This document shows, piece by piece, positions 1 to 8,553 of a stretch of 64,000 bases of DNA. The notes beneath the pieces were generated by a model. That model did no database searches. It was not told where the DNA came from and saw only the letters and a list, made by a program, of their open reading frames with translations. This DNA is from Clostridium collagenovorans DSM 3089 (GTDB lineage: Bacteria; Bacillota; Clostridia; Clostridiales; Clostridiaceae), in NCBI RefSeq assembly GCF_900130005.1, contig NZ_FQXP01000009.1, forward strand, positions 1 to 64,000. The letters run 5' to 3'. The stretch's first letter is position 1. Each line of letters opens with the position of its first letter. Made by a program: the position numbers and the translations under genes.

Positions 1-1
1 T

Positions 2-148
2 GAAAAAGCTAATAACTTAATTTCAGTTTTTATATTTCACTACAACTTTATAAGACCTCATGGTTCCTTGAATAATTGTACTCCTGCGGAGGTATCTGGT
101 CTTACAGTTAGTGATTTAAATAAATACTCTTGGTTTGTTGCAGCATAA
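2..148 (+). pseudogene. 3' end of a DDE transposase (rve integrase core), truncated by the window edge
   Basis: An open frame enters from the left edge and ends at TAA 146-148, giving 48 residues. It contains HYNFIRPHGSLNN followed by TPAEVSGL. The pattern Y-N-x-x-R-P-H-x-S-L with T-P-A-E is the signature of the last part of the integrase-core domain in many DDE insertion-sequence transposases. The catalytic residues would lie upstream of the window, so neither the family nor the intactness of the full gene can be judged. It marks the left end of this view of the accessory island. Confidence 0.75.
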
Positions 149-341
149 TATTAATTTAATATCTTTGATTAGCCTACAAAAATCCATTTTATTGTAGGTC
201 TATTTGCTACGCAATAAATTATCCAAACTTATATAATTTTCAAGGTGCGATTAATTCTACGAAATATTAAGCTATTTTTTCATATCAGCTTAACAGAATC
301 CACATTTTAATCATTTTTCATAATTAAATTTTATATAATCC

Positions 342-1090
342 TTATACTTTCCAAGGTACTATTATCCATTCTCCGCCTTTTTCATTCGGTAACAATGGTT
401 TATCTCTTTCACCTTGATAAACTACTCCAAATTCTAAATTTTCAACAAATATTTTATTATTACTCTCCCATTTTGCTCTACCAATACTCTTCTTAATGAA
501 ATTGTACGATCTTCTACTTCTATTAATCTATATGATATTAGTTCTTTGTTTTGAAATAGCTCTCTACATAGTTTAGATCTTAACCCATGTGACTTTTCAT
601 AATTAAACATTTTATCTAATATCTTAGAAAGTTGTCCATAATTCTTATTATCCCAATACTCAAAAATTTTAAGCACCTTTTGAATATATTCATAGTCATT
701 ATATTCTTCATATTTACCGCTCTCAGGCATAGTCATGCCAATAGTTACCATTCTTGGTTTCCATGAATTAATTATTTTTTATCTTCTTGATTTTTATTAA
801 GTTTTGTTATTATTTCTTTAAAGTTTACTGAGTTTTGTGCTTCAACAAATCTTTCTTTTCTAGAATCTTCGCTTTTTTTATTAGTCATCCAATCATAAAT
901 TGCAAAAAGTACTACGATACACTTACTAGACACAAATATATTATCATAATTTAAATCTCTACCATGCAATATTTCATTTCTATATGGTAAATAAATACTT
1001 TTTCAGCCATCTCTTCTCCATTTTCATCATATACTTTATTTACTTCTTCTATCAATGTTGAACTTAATTTATCATAAAAATAATAATATT
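342..1090 (-). pseudogene. Decayed gene with at least three frame breaks (unknown product)
   Basis: Three minus-strand segments in different frames join naturally into one protein. About 1075-1000 reads ...EEVNKVYDENGEEMAEK. About 995-772 reads YLPYRNEILHGRDLNYDN and then a hydrophobic patch ending IYDWMTNK. About 765-342 starts SWKPRMVTIGMTMPESG and ends EWIIVPWKV with TAA 344-342. The last segment is itself broken near 484-505, where the frame ending IIKYLLKI gives way to one reading KSIGRAKWESNN. The RNE-LHGRD stretch is HEPN-like in appearance, but I do not recognise the family. Further broken coding sense continues upstream to about 1440. I read this as the remains of a single cargo gene, not as two small genes. 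Confidence 0.55.
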
Positions 1091-1113
1091 AATCTTCTTT
1101 ATGATAAGTTTCT

Positions 1114-1138
1114 CCGTATCGGTAATAAGTGGGGTTTT
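1114..1138 (-). repeat. 25-bp motif copy A (inverted partner of copy B)
   Basis: Read on the minus strand this is AAAACCCCACTTATT followed by ACCGATACGG. Copies B (3124-3148, +), C (18704-18728, -) and D (22280-22304, +) align with it without gaps over 25 bp. A and B face each other around the 458-aa gene at 1524-2900. The copy also lies inside broken coding sense (frame NPTYYRYGETYHKED), so it may be part of a shared gene end and not a recombination site. Confidence 0.45.
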
Positions 1139-1523
1139 ATTTATCTCCTAATTATAGTTTTTTCACTATATTTTCAATACAAGCTACTCTATCTTCTAAT
1201 CCTTTTATAAAGCCTCTAAGAAAGTACTCAAATCATATTTACAAACTATTTTTTCCATCATTAAAAGAATGTAAACAAAGAAGACTTCTCAATATAACTT
1301 AGAACACTAAAAACATCTACATTGTTAAATCTGCTATATTTAGTTCCTTTGGGTAATCCTTCCTCAACCATATTATAAGAATTGTTGCATTTTCTATCTT
1401 TTAACCTTTTAAAAATATTGATATTATTTGAAATAAATTAATATATAAAAACTTGTAATAAACAACGTAGATTACTGGAATATCTTGTGGTATAATATAG
1501 TAACTATGAATAATATTTCATGA

Positions 1524-2900
1524 ATGGAGGATATAATGAGTAGAATAGTAGAATATTTAAAAGAAGTAAATCTAGATAATGAAGAATATCTTAACAAGTA
1601 CATTTGGAATAGCACAACAGAAGAATTAATTATAATAATAGAACATTTTAAAAAATTAATTGAACAAGATTACATAATAAAAACGTATAATCCATTTACT
1701 TTCCTACCTAATAATGAATTATCTGGTACCGGAGGATGTTCTGAATTAAGCTGTAAGATTAAAAGAGCTACTAGATTTGCCATCTTCTCAAGTTTATATG
1801 CTGAAGATGTATATATTCAATTGAATTTTATTACTAACCCACATTATGAATTTGATATAGAAGAAATTAATTCAGATTATGAAAGTTATTTTTACTTTCG
1901 CTATGATTTACAATGTGATATAGCAATTTTAAATACATATTCAAAATTAATTGAATCAGGAATTGTTCATATAGCTCCACCTAAAAATTTATACTGTAAA
2001 AATTGTTTTCAAAAGCAACTATTAGGCTCAGAAAATTTTATTGATATTGAACCAATAAAAAAATCAATACTAACTAAAGTAAAATTGTATATTGATTCTT
2101 ATGATAAATATAATAATTTCGCAACATTTAAAGTTGAGAATATAGATGAATTTTTCCCGGAACATGGACAAATATTTACCATACCCCCAAAAGATATAAT
2201 TAAATTGCCGAAGTCTATAAGAAAAGCTGGATCATTAATTACAGATAAAAATTTAATTAATGATTTTGTTGATAATTTTGTTGAGGAAGAGTTTGTTTCT
2301 TCATGTTATTATGCGTCATATTGTAGGAATAATAATGCTAAGTTCATTACTAATAAAATTTCAGATGGTATGTTTATGGAATTAACCAATCAAAAAAACA
2401 GACCTAATCATGGATTAGATTATTATAATGCCATGCCTAAATACGATATGCCATTCGTAGCAGATATCACCATCGAGAAAGCGCTTCATTTAAGAGAGGT
2501 CGAAGGTGAGTCATTTAATAAATATAGAGTTGCTTTAAATAAATCTATTTCTCAACAATGTAAAACAAATTCACCTGTAGAGTTACGTGATATATATGAT
2601 GATATTTTATTCCCAGCATTTTATGAATTAGATGAAAAATTAAAGAATATTAGAAATGGCTTTTTTAAAAAGACATTTTATGAAATTACACTTTTGGGAA
2701 CTGTTATTTCAGCAGGGCTTTATACAGGGCTAATTCCTAATAATATGACTGATATTATGAAATCACTAGGCATTGGTACTAGCGCATCAATAACTGTAGG
2801 ACGTCAAATTTTTAGTAAGGCTCCATGGAAAGAAACACTAAGAGAAAATGATTATTACTTTCTATGGCAATTAAAAAGGAGTATTGATAAAAATTTATAA
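1524..2900 (+). CDS. Unrecognised 458-aa protein with a CxxC pair and a C-terminal membrane hairpin
   Basis: The ORF is intact and is the only sizeable plus-strand gene in the left island. Its start follows AATGGAGG, although the second methionine (MSRIVEYLKEV) is nearer the Shine-Dalgarno-like AGG and may be the true start. I do not recognise the family. The N-terminal half is acidic and Tyr/Phe-rich with a YCKNCF cysteine pair near residue 165. The middle is mixed alpha/beta, and residues about 385-420 form one or two hydrophobic segments (ITLLGTVISAGLYTGLIP) before a short charged tail. A soluble sensor with a C-terminal membrane hairpin is a common layout for abortive-infection effectors, and the gene is bracketed by inverted repeat copies A and B and followed by a convergent serine recombinase. 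A defence role is inference from context only. Confidence 0.6.
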   Translation: MEDIMSRIVEYLKEVNLDNEEYLNKYIWNSTTEELIIIIEHFKKLIEQDYIIKTYNPFTFLPNNELSGTGGCSELSCKIKRATRFAIFSSLYAEDVYIQLNFITNPHYEFDIEEINSDYESYFYFRYDLQCDIAILNTYSKLIESGIVHIAPPKNLYCKNCFQKQLLGSENFIDIEPIKKSILTKVKLYIDSYDKYNNFATFKVENIDEFFPEHGQIFTIPPKDIIKLPKSIRKAGSLITDKNLINDFVDNFVEEEFVSSCYYASYCRNNNAKFITNKISDGMFMELTNQKNRPNHGLDYYNAMPKYDMPFVADITIEKALHLREVEGESFNKYRVALNKSISQQCKTNSPVELRDIYDDILFPAFYELDEKLKNIRNGFFKKTFYEITLLGTVISAGLYTGLIPNNMTDIMKSLGIGTSASITVGRQIFSKAPWKETLRENDYYFLWQLKRSIDKNL

Positions 2901-3123
2901 TATAGTACTACACTTGTTTGATATAACTTTTACTGAGGAAACTTAACACAAAATCTTGACTTAACTAATACGAATGCTTACATTTATTTTATATGTTATC
3001 TAATCTACCTTCAACTATTTAACGGTAGCAAAATTAATTCTAATGACATACAAAATTAGTAAAAACCTATGAGATTTCTTCTAGCTTCAACCTTTGATTA
3101 CTTTAAATCTATAGATAATATAA

Positions 3124-3148
3124 AAAACCTCATTTACTTATGGTGCGG
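3124..3148 (+). repeat. 25-bp motif copy B, overlapping the 3' end of the serine recombinase gene
   Basis: Reads AAAACCTCATTTACT then TATGGTGCGG. It covers the last codons of the serine recombinase (GEPHHK and stop on the minus strand). Copy D at 22280-22304 encodes REPYHK plus stop in the same relative frame, so D is probably the relic of a second recombinase-like gene end. Copies A and C are inverted relative to B and D. Confidence 0.45.
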
Positions 3149-4672
3149 TTCACCGTGACCTCGTTGAACCAAAAATGGTGATAATTTAAAGACTACATCT
3201 ATGTAGTCTTCAAACACCATAACTTTCTCTACATACAATGATATAAATTTCTTTATAAGTTCCTTATCCCTTTGCTCTAATATCTTTTTATGCTCCTTAA
3301 ATACTTTCTTCAAATAAGAAGCTGTTATTGGTTCTGTTTCTGGATAACTTAATTTAGTCTCTTCCATTTGTATAATTAAACTTTCTTTTTCTTCCTCTAA
3401 TTTAGATAGCCTGTCCATTAAGCTAGCATGTCTATTTCCTTCTGCAACTGCTAACAAAATATTTTCTATGTCTTTTTCTATTTTAGATAACTTGTTTTTA
3501 GTAAATTTTAATTCATCTTGCATTTGCTTTCCTTTGGCATTTGAAAACTTACTTAACTCTTTTACTAAATAATTTATGACATTATCACTAAAAATAACTT
3601 TCTCCATCTCAGTTAAAATATATTCTTCTATTATATCTCTTTTTATGCTTTTAATATGATCTTTACTCTGACCTGATTTGGAAGTACAACGATACATTAT
3701 ATACCTTAACTTATCTCCATTACTTTTGTAATAAGATATATTTCCATTCATTTTAGCGCCACATTCTCCACATTCTATCAACCCAGAAAGTAAGTAAATT
3801 TCCTTAGCATTATAAGTATTATGAATTTTTTTATTCCTCTCCATAATTCTTTTAACTTCTTCAAAATCTTTTTTATTAATAATAGCTGGCATTCCACCAT
3901 CTATTTTAATTATTTGATCTTCCTTTTTAGACTTATGAGAATTTCTTTTTCCATCAACATTCTTTGCTTCTGCTTTATTGTAAGTATAAGTTCCAATGTA
4001 TTTTTCATTCTTCAAGATATCTTTTATTGTAGATACAGTAAAATTATTTCCTTTGGACGTTTTTAAACCCCTTTTATTTAATTCATTAATAATATCATTA
4101 TATCCTTTTCCGTTTATATAAGAATCATATATAAATCTTATAATTGGAGCAGTTTCTTCATTTATTATATATAGCTGAGTTCTTGAATCAACAGTATATC
4201 CAAGGGGAGGTAATCCCCCATTATGTCTAGCTGTTCTCGCATTTTCTAAAGAACCCTTCATTACCTCTCTAGCCAGGTTTTTTGATTCATACTCAGCCAT
4301 CCCAATTAGCAAAGATTCCATTATGCCACTTTCTGGGCTATCATCTAACTTTTCTAATACACTTAATAGTTTAACATTATTCCTTTGCAATTTATGTTTA
4401 TATTTTGCAGCATCATACTTATTCCTGCTAAATCTATTTAATTTATGAACAATGACTGCATCAAATATCTTTTTTCTACTATCCATAATCATTTGCATGA
4501 ACTCTGGTCTATTATCTTTTGTACCACTCATTGCTCTATCTACATAAGTTTTTACAATTATCATATTATTTTGCTTCGCATAATCCCTTATTGCTCTTAA
4601 CTGTGCATCTATGCTCTCTTCCCTTTGGTTATCAGAACTATATCTTGCATATGCTACAACTCTCATTTTCAT
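3134..4672 (-). CDS. Large serine recombinase (resolvase/invertase family)
   Basis: This 512-aa protein has the full large-serine-integrase layout. The N-terminal resolvase domain begins VVAYARYSSDNQREES, with the nucleophile at Ser12 or Ser13, and the IDAQL motif follows. It is followed by the recombinase domain (PPLGYTVD, then the YIGTYTYNKAEA region), a zinc ribbon (ECGECGAKMNG with a later YRC), and a coiled coil of about residues 375-440. Such enzymes integrate and excise mobile elements through Ser-DNA intermediates without high-energy cofactors. The start is supported by AGAAAGGAAG upstream. The 64-aa gene ends 19 bp before it, suggesting cotranscription. It is convergent with the 458-aa gene. 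It probably mobilises part of this island; its attachment sites are not proven, but the 25-bp motif at its stop codon is a candidate. Confidence 0.93.
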   Translation of the reverse strand: MKMRVVAYARYSSDNQREESIDAQLRAIRDYAKQNNMIIVKTYVDRAMSGTKDNRPEFMQMIMDSRKKIFDAVIVHKLNRFSRNKYDAAKYKHKLQRNNVKLLSVLEKLDDSPESGIMESLLIGMAEYESKNLAREVMKGSLENARTARHNGGLPPLGYTVDSRTQLYIINEETAPIIRFIYDSYINGKGYNDIINELNKRGLKTSKGNNFTVSTIKDILKNEKYIGTYTYNKAEAKNVDGKRNSHKSKKEDQIIKIDGGMPAIINKKDFEEVKRIMERNKKIHNTYNAKEIYLLSGLIECGECGAKMNGNISYYKSNGDKLRYIMYRCTSKSGQSKDHIKSIKRDIIEEYILTEMEKVIFSDNVINYLVKELSKFSNAKGKQMQDELKFTKNKLSKIEKDIENILLAVAEGNRHASLMDRLSKLEEEKESLIIQMEETKLSYPETEPITASYLKKVFKEHKKILEQRDKELIKKFISLYVEKVMVFEDYIDVVFKLSPFLVQRGHGEPHHK

Positions 4673-4691
4673 TTTATCTACTTCCTTTCTT

Positions 4692-4886
4692 CTATTGTAA
4701 TTTCCCTTCCTTTTGTAAAAGGTTATAAAACACTTCTAAAATAGGATCAAACATTTGCTCCATGTAATCTTCATCTATTTCAATGCTATCTAATACTTGA
4801 CTGCTATTAGATATATAACATCCATTTTCTAAATTATCTCTTGTCACCCTCGTCTTAACTCTGTTAAAAGTAAATGTATCATACAT
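4692..4886 (-). CDS. Small protein encoded just upstream of the serine recombinase
   Basis: A 64-aa acidic protein preceded by a strong ribosome-binding site (GGAGGTG, 9 bp from ATG) and ending 19 bp before the recombinase start, so the two are likely an operon. It contains YMEQMFDPILEVFYNLLQKEG, an amphipathic helix. No known domain is recognised. Small proteins next to large serine integrases sometimes act as recombination directionality factors, but nothing in the sequence shows that here. Confidence 0.6.
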   Translation of the reverse strand: MYDTFTFNRVKTRVTRDNLENGCYISNSSQVLDSIEIDEDYMEQMFDPILEVFYNLLQKEGKLQ

Positions 4887-5011
4887 ATCCTACATCACCT
4901 CCAAATTCAATTTTCAGACAATATACGGATATAAAATCTAAAATCAAATTTTCAGGTGATATTTTTTTATATTTTTTTAGCCACTAGCTTTAAATGCTAA
5001 TGGCTATGATT

Positions 5012-5662
5012 TTATTTATATCTTTTACAGGCAATAATATGCTTGCAAGTTTCTCTATTGTAATAAAAATACTTGCATGTACACATATTATTTTCTAGGT
5101 TTACTCTAAACTTATTACCTTTTATAGTTGTTACTATAAACTCTTCTTCATTAATATTTTCTATCTTTAAGTCTTTAATATCTTCTTCCCATTTTCGTAA
5201 CAATATAAATTTTGTATATACTTCACATGCTTTTCTGTAATTCTCTAATGTTTTATGCGCCTTATTATCTTTGCTATTGATATACTTGAATTTTACTGTT
5301 CCAATCCTACTTATCATATCTTTTGCATTTTTCAATTCTGCTTTTAAAATTTGTTCTATTTTAGTTATTTTTCTTTTATTTCTAAAGAGTCTATTTAGTA
5401 TATAAATAACAGTGGTATTATCATTATAAATTTTGATTTCTTCTTCATTACTATTGTTATTTGCTAAATATTCTAGTGCAAACACTACGGAACGTAACTC
5501 TAAGTATATCGTTTCATTTATTCTTTTTTCTATAACTTCTTTAGATAAATCAACTTCTTCAACATCTTTTTTAATAATTGAATTATCTTCTAAAACCACA
5601 AAACCTATTAAGCAATAGGGTTTTTCATTTTTAGAACTTGCATCAGTACTAATCTCCAGCAT
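5012..5662 (-). CDS. RNase H-fold protein with C-terminal SWIM zinc finger
   Basis: The chosen start (MLEISTDASS) has AGGAG 7 bp upstream, giving 216 aa and a 14-bp overlap with the preceding gene. Residues 1-145 look like a ribonuclease H fold: Asp7 in the first strand (EISTDASS), Glu55 (YLELRSVVFALEYL), Asp81 (IKIYNDNTTVIYIL), and a late acidic/His segment (KDNKAHKTLEN, 131-141). The expected order D-E-D is present. The C-terminus has a SWIM finger, C194-x-C196-x9-C206-x-H208, a motif that binds nucleic acid or protein. The pairing suggests an enzyme acting on RNA-DNA hybrids that is targeted by the finger. The nearby recombinases suggest a role in mobile-element biology. RNase H assignment is moderate and the SWIM motif is clear. 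Confidence 0.7.
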   Translation of the reverse strand: MLEISTDASSKNEKPYCLIGFVVLEDNSIIKKDVEEVDLSKEVIEKRINETIYLELRSVVFALEYLANNNSNEEEIKIYNDNTTVIYILNRLFRNKRKITKIEQILKAELKNAKDMISRIGTVKFKYINSKDNKAHKTLENYRKACEVYTKFILLRKWEEDIKDLKIENINEEEFIVTTIKGNKFRVNLENNMCTCKYFYYNRETCKHIIACKRYK

Positions 5663-5960
5663 AAAAATCTCCTGTATCATCTTTAATAAACTTTTCTATT
5701 GTAAAAACCTCATATCTTTCATTCCTAGCAGCAATTTTTATGCTTAATTCTATTTTTGCACGCTCTAATTCAATTTCATCACTATCTTTTAATAAATTAT
5801 ATAAATCTTGTACTATCTTTAAAATTAAATGATTGTCCTTATTAAATTTAGTAATTTTATTTCCATCTTTTCTTAAAATCCTAAATATAAGCTGTGCATA
5901 GTAACTATTTTCTTTTGTTAAATCATCAACATCATAATATTTTATTTCGGCCTCTGCCAT
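5649..5960 (-). CDS. Hypothetical protein cotranscribed with the RNase H-SWIM gene
   Basis: A 103-aa mostly helical, charged protein (MAEAEIKYYDVDDLTKEN...). It has GGGGAGGTG about 10 bp before the ATG and overlaps the next gene by 14 bp, so the pair is translationally coupled. No motif is recognised. Upstream lies the terminator of the zinc-ribbon gene, so transcription of this two-gene unit probably starts in the short gap near 5965-5990. Confidence 0.6.
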   Translation of the reverse strand: MAEAEIKYYDVDDLTKENSYYAQLIFRILRKDGNKITKFNKDNHLILKIVQDLYNLLKDSDEIELERAKIELSIKIAARNERYEVFTIEKFIKDDTGDFYAGD

Positions 5961-5993
5961 ACAGTCTCACCTCCCCTTAAACTGGATAATACC

Positions 5994-6020
5994 GCAAAAA
6001 AGCACCCTTTACAGGATGCT
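5994..6020 (-). terminator. Rho-independent terminator after the zinc-ribbon gene
   Basis: On the minus strand AGCATCCT, loop GTAA, AGGGTGCT is followed by TTTTTT. It sits 23 bp after the stop codon at 6043. Confidence 0.85.
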
Positions 6021-6042
6021 TTAAGCGTTGTTAGCGCAATGT

Positions 6043-6569
6043 TTACAATTTAAACTTCTTATCTACTCTTTTAGCAAATTCATCTTTTAACTTTTTAATA
6101 TTTTCTGGTGTCTTATCTTTTTCTATAATTCTATTTAATGTTTCTGCAATATCTATCCCTAAAGCAGCTGCTTTAAAATCTATATACTCCTTATTGCTAG
6201 GCTTTAAATAGAAACTATATTTACTATTCTTTTCAAGTAAATTAACTGGATTATTTTCCTTAGTAACTGATAACTTCTCTTTACATTTCGAACATCTATT
6301 AGCAAAATAAAATCCTTGTCTGTCTCTGGTAAATATCTTATCTACAACACCTTCATCATGTGTATCTACAAATTTATCATCTATAATTTTCATTATTGTA
6401 ATCCAATTCTTACAATTTACACATTGCATCTGTAACTCATTAGTTTCCACAACATATCTGTGCCTATTAAATGCTTTAGCAACCAAAGATGGTACCTCTC
6501 TACTCTATCTCCATTATCATCTATAACATACATAAAATCCTTGCTAAATTTTATAAATTCTTTCTCCAT
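6043..6569 (-). pseudogene. Zinc-ribbon protein gene, probably frameshifted near its 5' end
   Basis: The long open part (6043-6486) would start at TTG and encode 147 aa with two CxxC pairs (QCVNCKNW and RCSKCKEK), a zinc ribbon, and a helical tail. A second frame upstream, 6569 to about 6500, starts at ATG behind AGGAGAG and reads MEKEFIKFSKDFMYVIDDNG then DRVE. Changing frame at about 6500 gives DRVE-EVPSLVAKAFNRHRYVV, which reads smoothly. One missing base in the run GTAGAGAGG would explain the break. So either the strain carries a one-base deletion or sequencing error, or the TTG start is used. Function is unknown. Confidence 0.6.
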
Positions 6570-6660
6570 AACACATCTCTCCTTTAATCTAAAAGTTTAA
6601 TGCATTATATATAGTACATATCATACTTTCAACTTTTAACCATATATTTTTAATAAATAT

Positions 6661-7572
6661 CTAGTTTAAATATATTTCTGTAATGCTTATTCTATAATGA
6701 CCTAACTCTCTACTTACAATTTTTCTAGCTTGCAAGTCTGTTAATCCCCCTCTAATAAGTTCCTTATATCTGTTTTGACAATAAAAATGGCGTAATCCAT
6801 GGAATGTTAATTGTTTATCTCTATCCAATGCAAACTTATCTTGGTTGTTATAGATAAACATTTGTATATTCTTTATAACCTTATGTGTTTGCTCACCTTC
6901 TCTTATAAAAACTTTATCTCCTCTTTTTGTATTATTATATAACTTTTGAATTAAAGTTTTATCATTTACAGGTACATCTCGTACAAGTCCTCCCTTACCT
7001 TTAATAGATATCCTTCCTTCTTGCAATGCTTGTCTTAAATGATTCTTATCTAATCTACATACCTCATGTAACCTAAGTCCCAATTGACTACTTAGTCTTA
7101 CCATATCCCCATATCTCTCTTGTCCTACATCACTTGCATATCTATCAAATGCTTCTATCTCCATGGGTGACCACGCCTTATTATCACCTATTCTTTCTTC
7201 CTTACTTCTACTAATTACACCTAATTTATTATTGTTGGGTAATTTACTGCTATCATTTCCAACTTGATCATAGAAAAAACGTATTGCTGAAAGATTTGTA
7301 GTTACATATGATGTAGAGTATCCAACATCTTGCATAAATTCTACATATGCATATAAATGTTTAGGTTTTATATTATTTAAATTCTGCTTTTTAAATACAT
7401 CAGCTATAAATTTTGCAAAGTTTTTAACTCCATCCTCATACCTTTCACGTGTTTTGTAAGATCCTTGATTACAATGTCTAAATATCTTTTCTACTTGAAC
7501 ACATAAATTATTATAAATATTTTGTGTTTTTTCATCTAATTGCCAATCATATTTATCAATATTTTTTCTCAT
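6661..7572 (-). CDS. Tyrosine recombinase (phage integrase family)
   Basis: The chosen start MRKNIDKYDW has AAAGGAG 9 bp upstream and gives 303 aa. The N-terminal SAM-like core-binding domain is at about 35-115 and the catalytic domain at about 135-303. Catalytic residues visible: Arg167 (QLGLRLHEV), His258-x-x-Arg261 (FHGLRHFYC), His292 (ELGHYRIS) and Tyr301 (TEIYLN), which lies only three residues from the C-terminus. Lys191 may be the beta-hairpin lysine. It is a plausible integrase for part of the island. The long hairpin-rich spacer behind its 5' end is a candidate attachment or regulatory region. Confidence 0.92.
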   Translation of the reverse strand: MRKNIDKYDWQLDEKTQNIYNNLCVQVEKIFRHCNQGSYKTRERYEDGVKNFAKFIADVFKKQNLNNIKPKHLYAYVEFMQDVGYSTSYVTTNLSAIRFFYDQVGNDSSKLPNNNKLGVISRSKEERIGDNKAWSPMEIEAFDRYASDVGQERYGDMVRLSSQLGLRLHEVCRLDKNHLRQALQEGRISIKGKGGLVRDVPVNDKTLIQKLYNNTKRGDKVFIREGEQTHKVIKNIQMFIYNNQDKFALDRDKQLTFHGLRHFYCQNRYKELIRGGLTDLQARKIVSRELGHYRISITEIYLN

Positions 7573-8034
7573 ATATACCATCTCCTTTAATAATTTTAAG
7601 ACAGTATACATACTTCTTACCTATTATCAAATTATTGTATAAGATTTTTATAGAAACTTAACCAAAATTTTTACTTATTATTTTGTTTCATCAAATTTTC
7701 AAGTAAATCGTTTCGCTTATCCCTTACGGGATAAGGATTTACAGTCCTGCTGCAAATCGTCTCAGTAAAACTGAGACGATTTGCTATGTACTAAAATTCA
7801 TCTGGTTAGTAATAAGCCCGTATACTTACCTTTGCAAGCGTAGCTATATTTATAAATAAATATAGCTACAACGGATTGCAGTATCAAACACCATAGGTGC
7901 TGCTATCAAAGCTAACACTGCTAAATAATTGTTAATTCCTATTTATAATCTATAATAATCCCTTTTTATAAGAGTTGTTCTGTTTAATTTTTCAAAATAA
8001 GTTTCACTAAATAATAATTAAATACCTTTATAAA
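7573..8034. other. Hairpin-rich intergenic region upstream of the tyrosine recombinase
   Basis: No gene is visible here. There are at least three perfect or near-perfect inverted repeats: CTTATCCC/GGGATAAG near 7718-7737, AAATCGTCTCAG/CTGAGACGATTT near 7756-7784, and TAGCTATATTTAT/ATAAATATAGCTA near 7842-7869. Between the first two, the minus strand reads GCAGGACTGTAAATCC, which resembles a tRNA-Tyr anticodon arm (CTGTAAA loop), but no acceptor, D or T arm follows. The position beside an integrase suits an attachment site or a leader RNA; neither is proven. Confidence 0.4.
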
Positions 8035-8075
8035 ATAAAAAAATACCTTTAGATATAGTTAAACTATATCTAAAG
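8035..8075 (-). terminator. Terminator of the cysteine-rich small gene
   Basis: A perfect palindrome TTTAGATATAG/CTATATCTAAA at about 8047-8074 is followed on the minus strand by GGTATTTTTTTATTTT, 25 bp after the stop at 8101. Confidence 0.85.
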
Positions 8076-8100
8076 ATATTTTACATTCTCAAATATTTAT

Positions 8101-8463
8101 TTAAAAACCTCCAAATTCATCAAAGTATTCATTTTCTATACCATATGCCTCTTCCAACTTTTGATCTGTCCTTAATTCCTGATTTTCTACTACTTTTAGC
8201 ATTTTATAAAAGTATTTTTTTGAATTTATGCTCCTATTTCTAATTTTACACCCACTACAATTATTAAATTTGTACTCTTTTTCTAATTTATCAAACATAT
8301 AATCTGTTACATCTAATAAATTATCTTTAAACATTATATATTCACATTCACAACCTTCACCACATACCAATCTTGCTGTATCCATCCCTAACATAAAACA
8401 GTGTTGCTCATAAACCCTCTCCCTATGCCCACAGTAATCACATTTTTTGAATTTTCCATACAT
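8101..8463 (-). CDS. Cysteine-rich small protein (possible zinc-binding)
   Basis: The start MYGKFKKCDYCGHRE has AAGGAG 9 bp upstream; a TTG nine bases earlier is less likely. The 120-aa product holds three cysteine clusters: CDYCGH, a VCGEGCEC cluster and NNCSGCK. These suggest one or two structural zinc sites. No enzyme motif is seen. It has its own promoter region and terminator and sits between the integrase and the NACHT gene. Confidence 0.6.
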   Translation of the reverse strand: MYGKFKKCDYCGHRERVYEQHCFMLGMDTARLVCGEGCECEYIMFKDNLLDVTDYMFDKLEKEYKFNNCSGCKIRNRSINSKKYFYKMLKVVENQELRTDQKLEEAYGIENEYFDEFGGF

Positions 8464-8553
8464 AAAAATCAACTCCTTAATTAATTATTTTTCATAATAT
8501 AATCAAGGAGTTGCACCATTTCAAATTATTACTTAATTTTTTTCAAAAAAACT

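Noticed and set aside
4921..5006. Hairpin TAGCCACTAGC/GCTAATGGCTA after the RNase H-SWIM gene as terminator
   Set aside because: On the minus strand the stem is followed by an A-run, not a T-run, so it does not read as a terminator for the upstream gene.
7736..7760. A tRNA-Tyr gene
   Set aside because: Only an anticodon-arm-like segment is present; acceptor, D and T arms could not be found.
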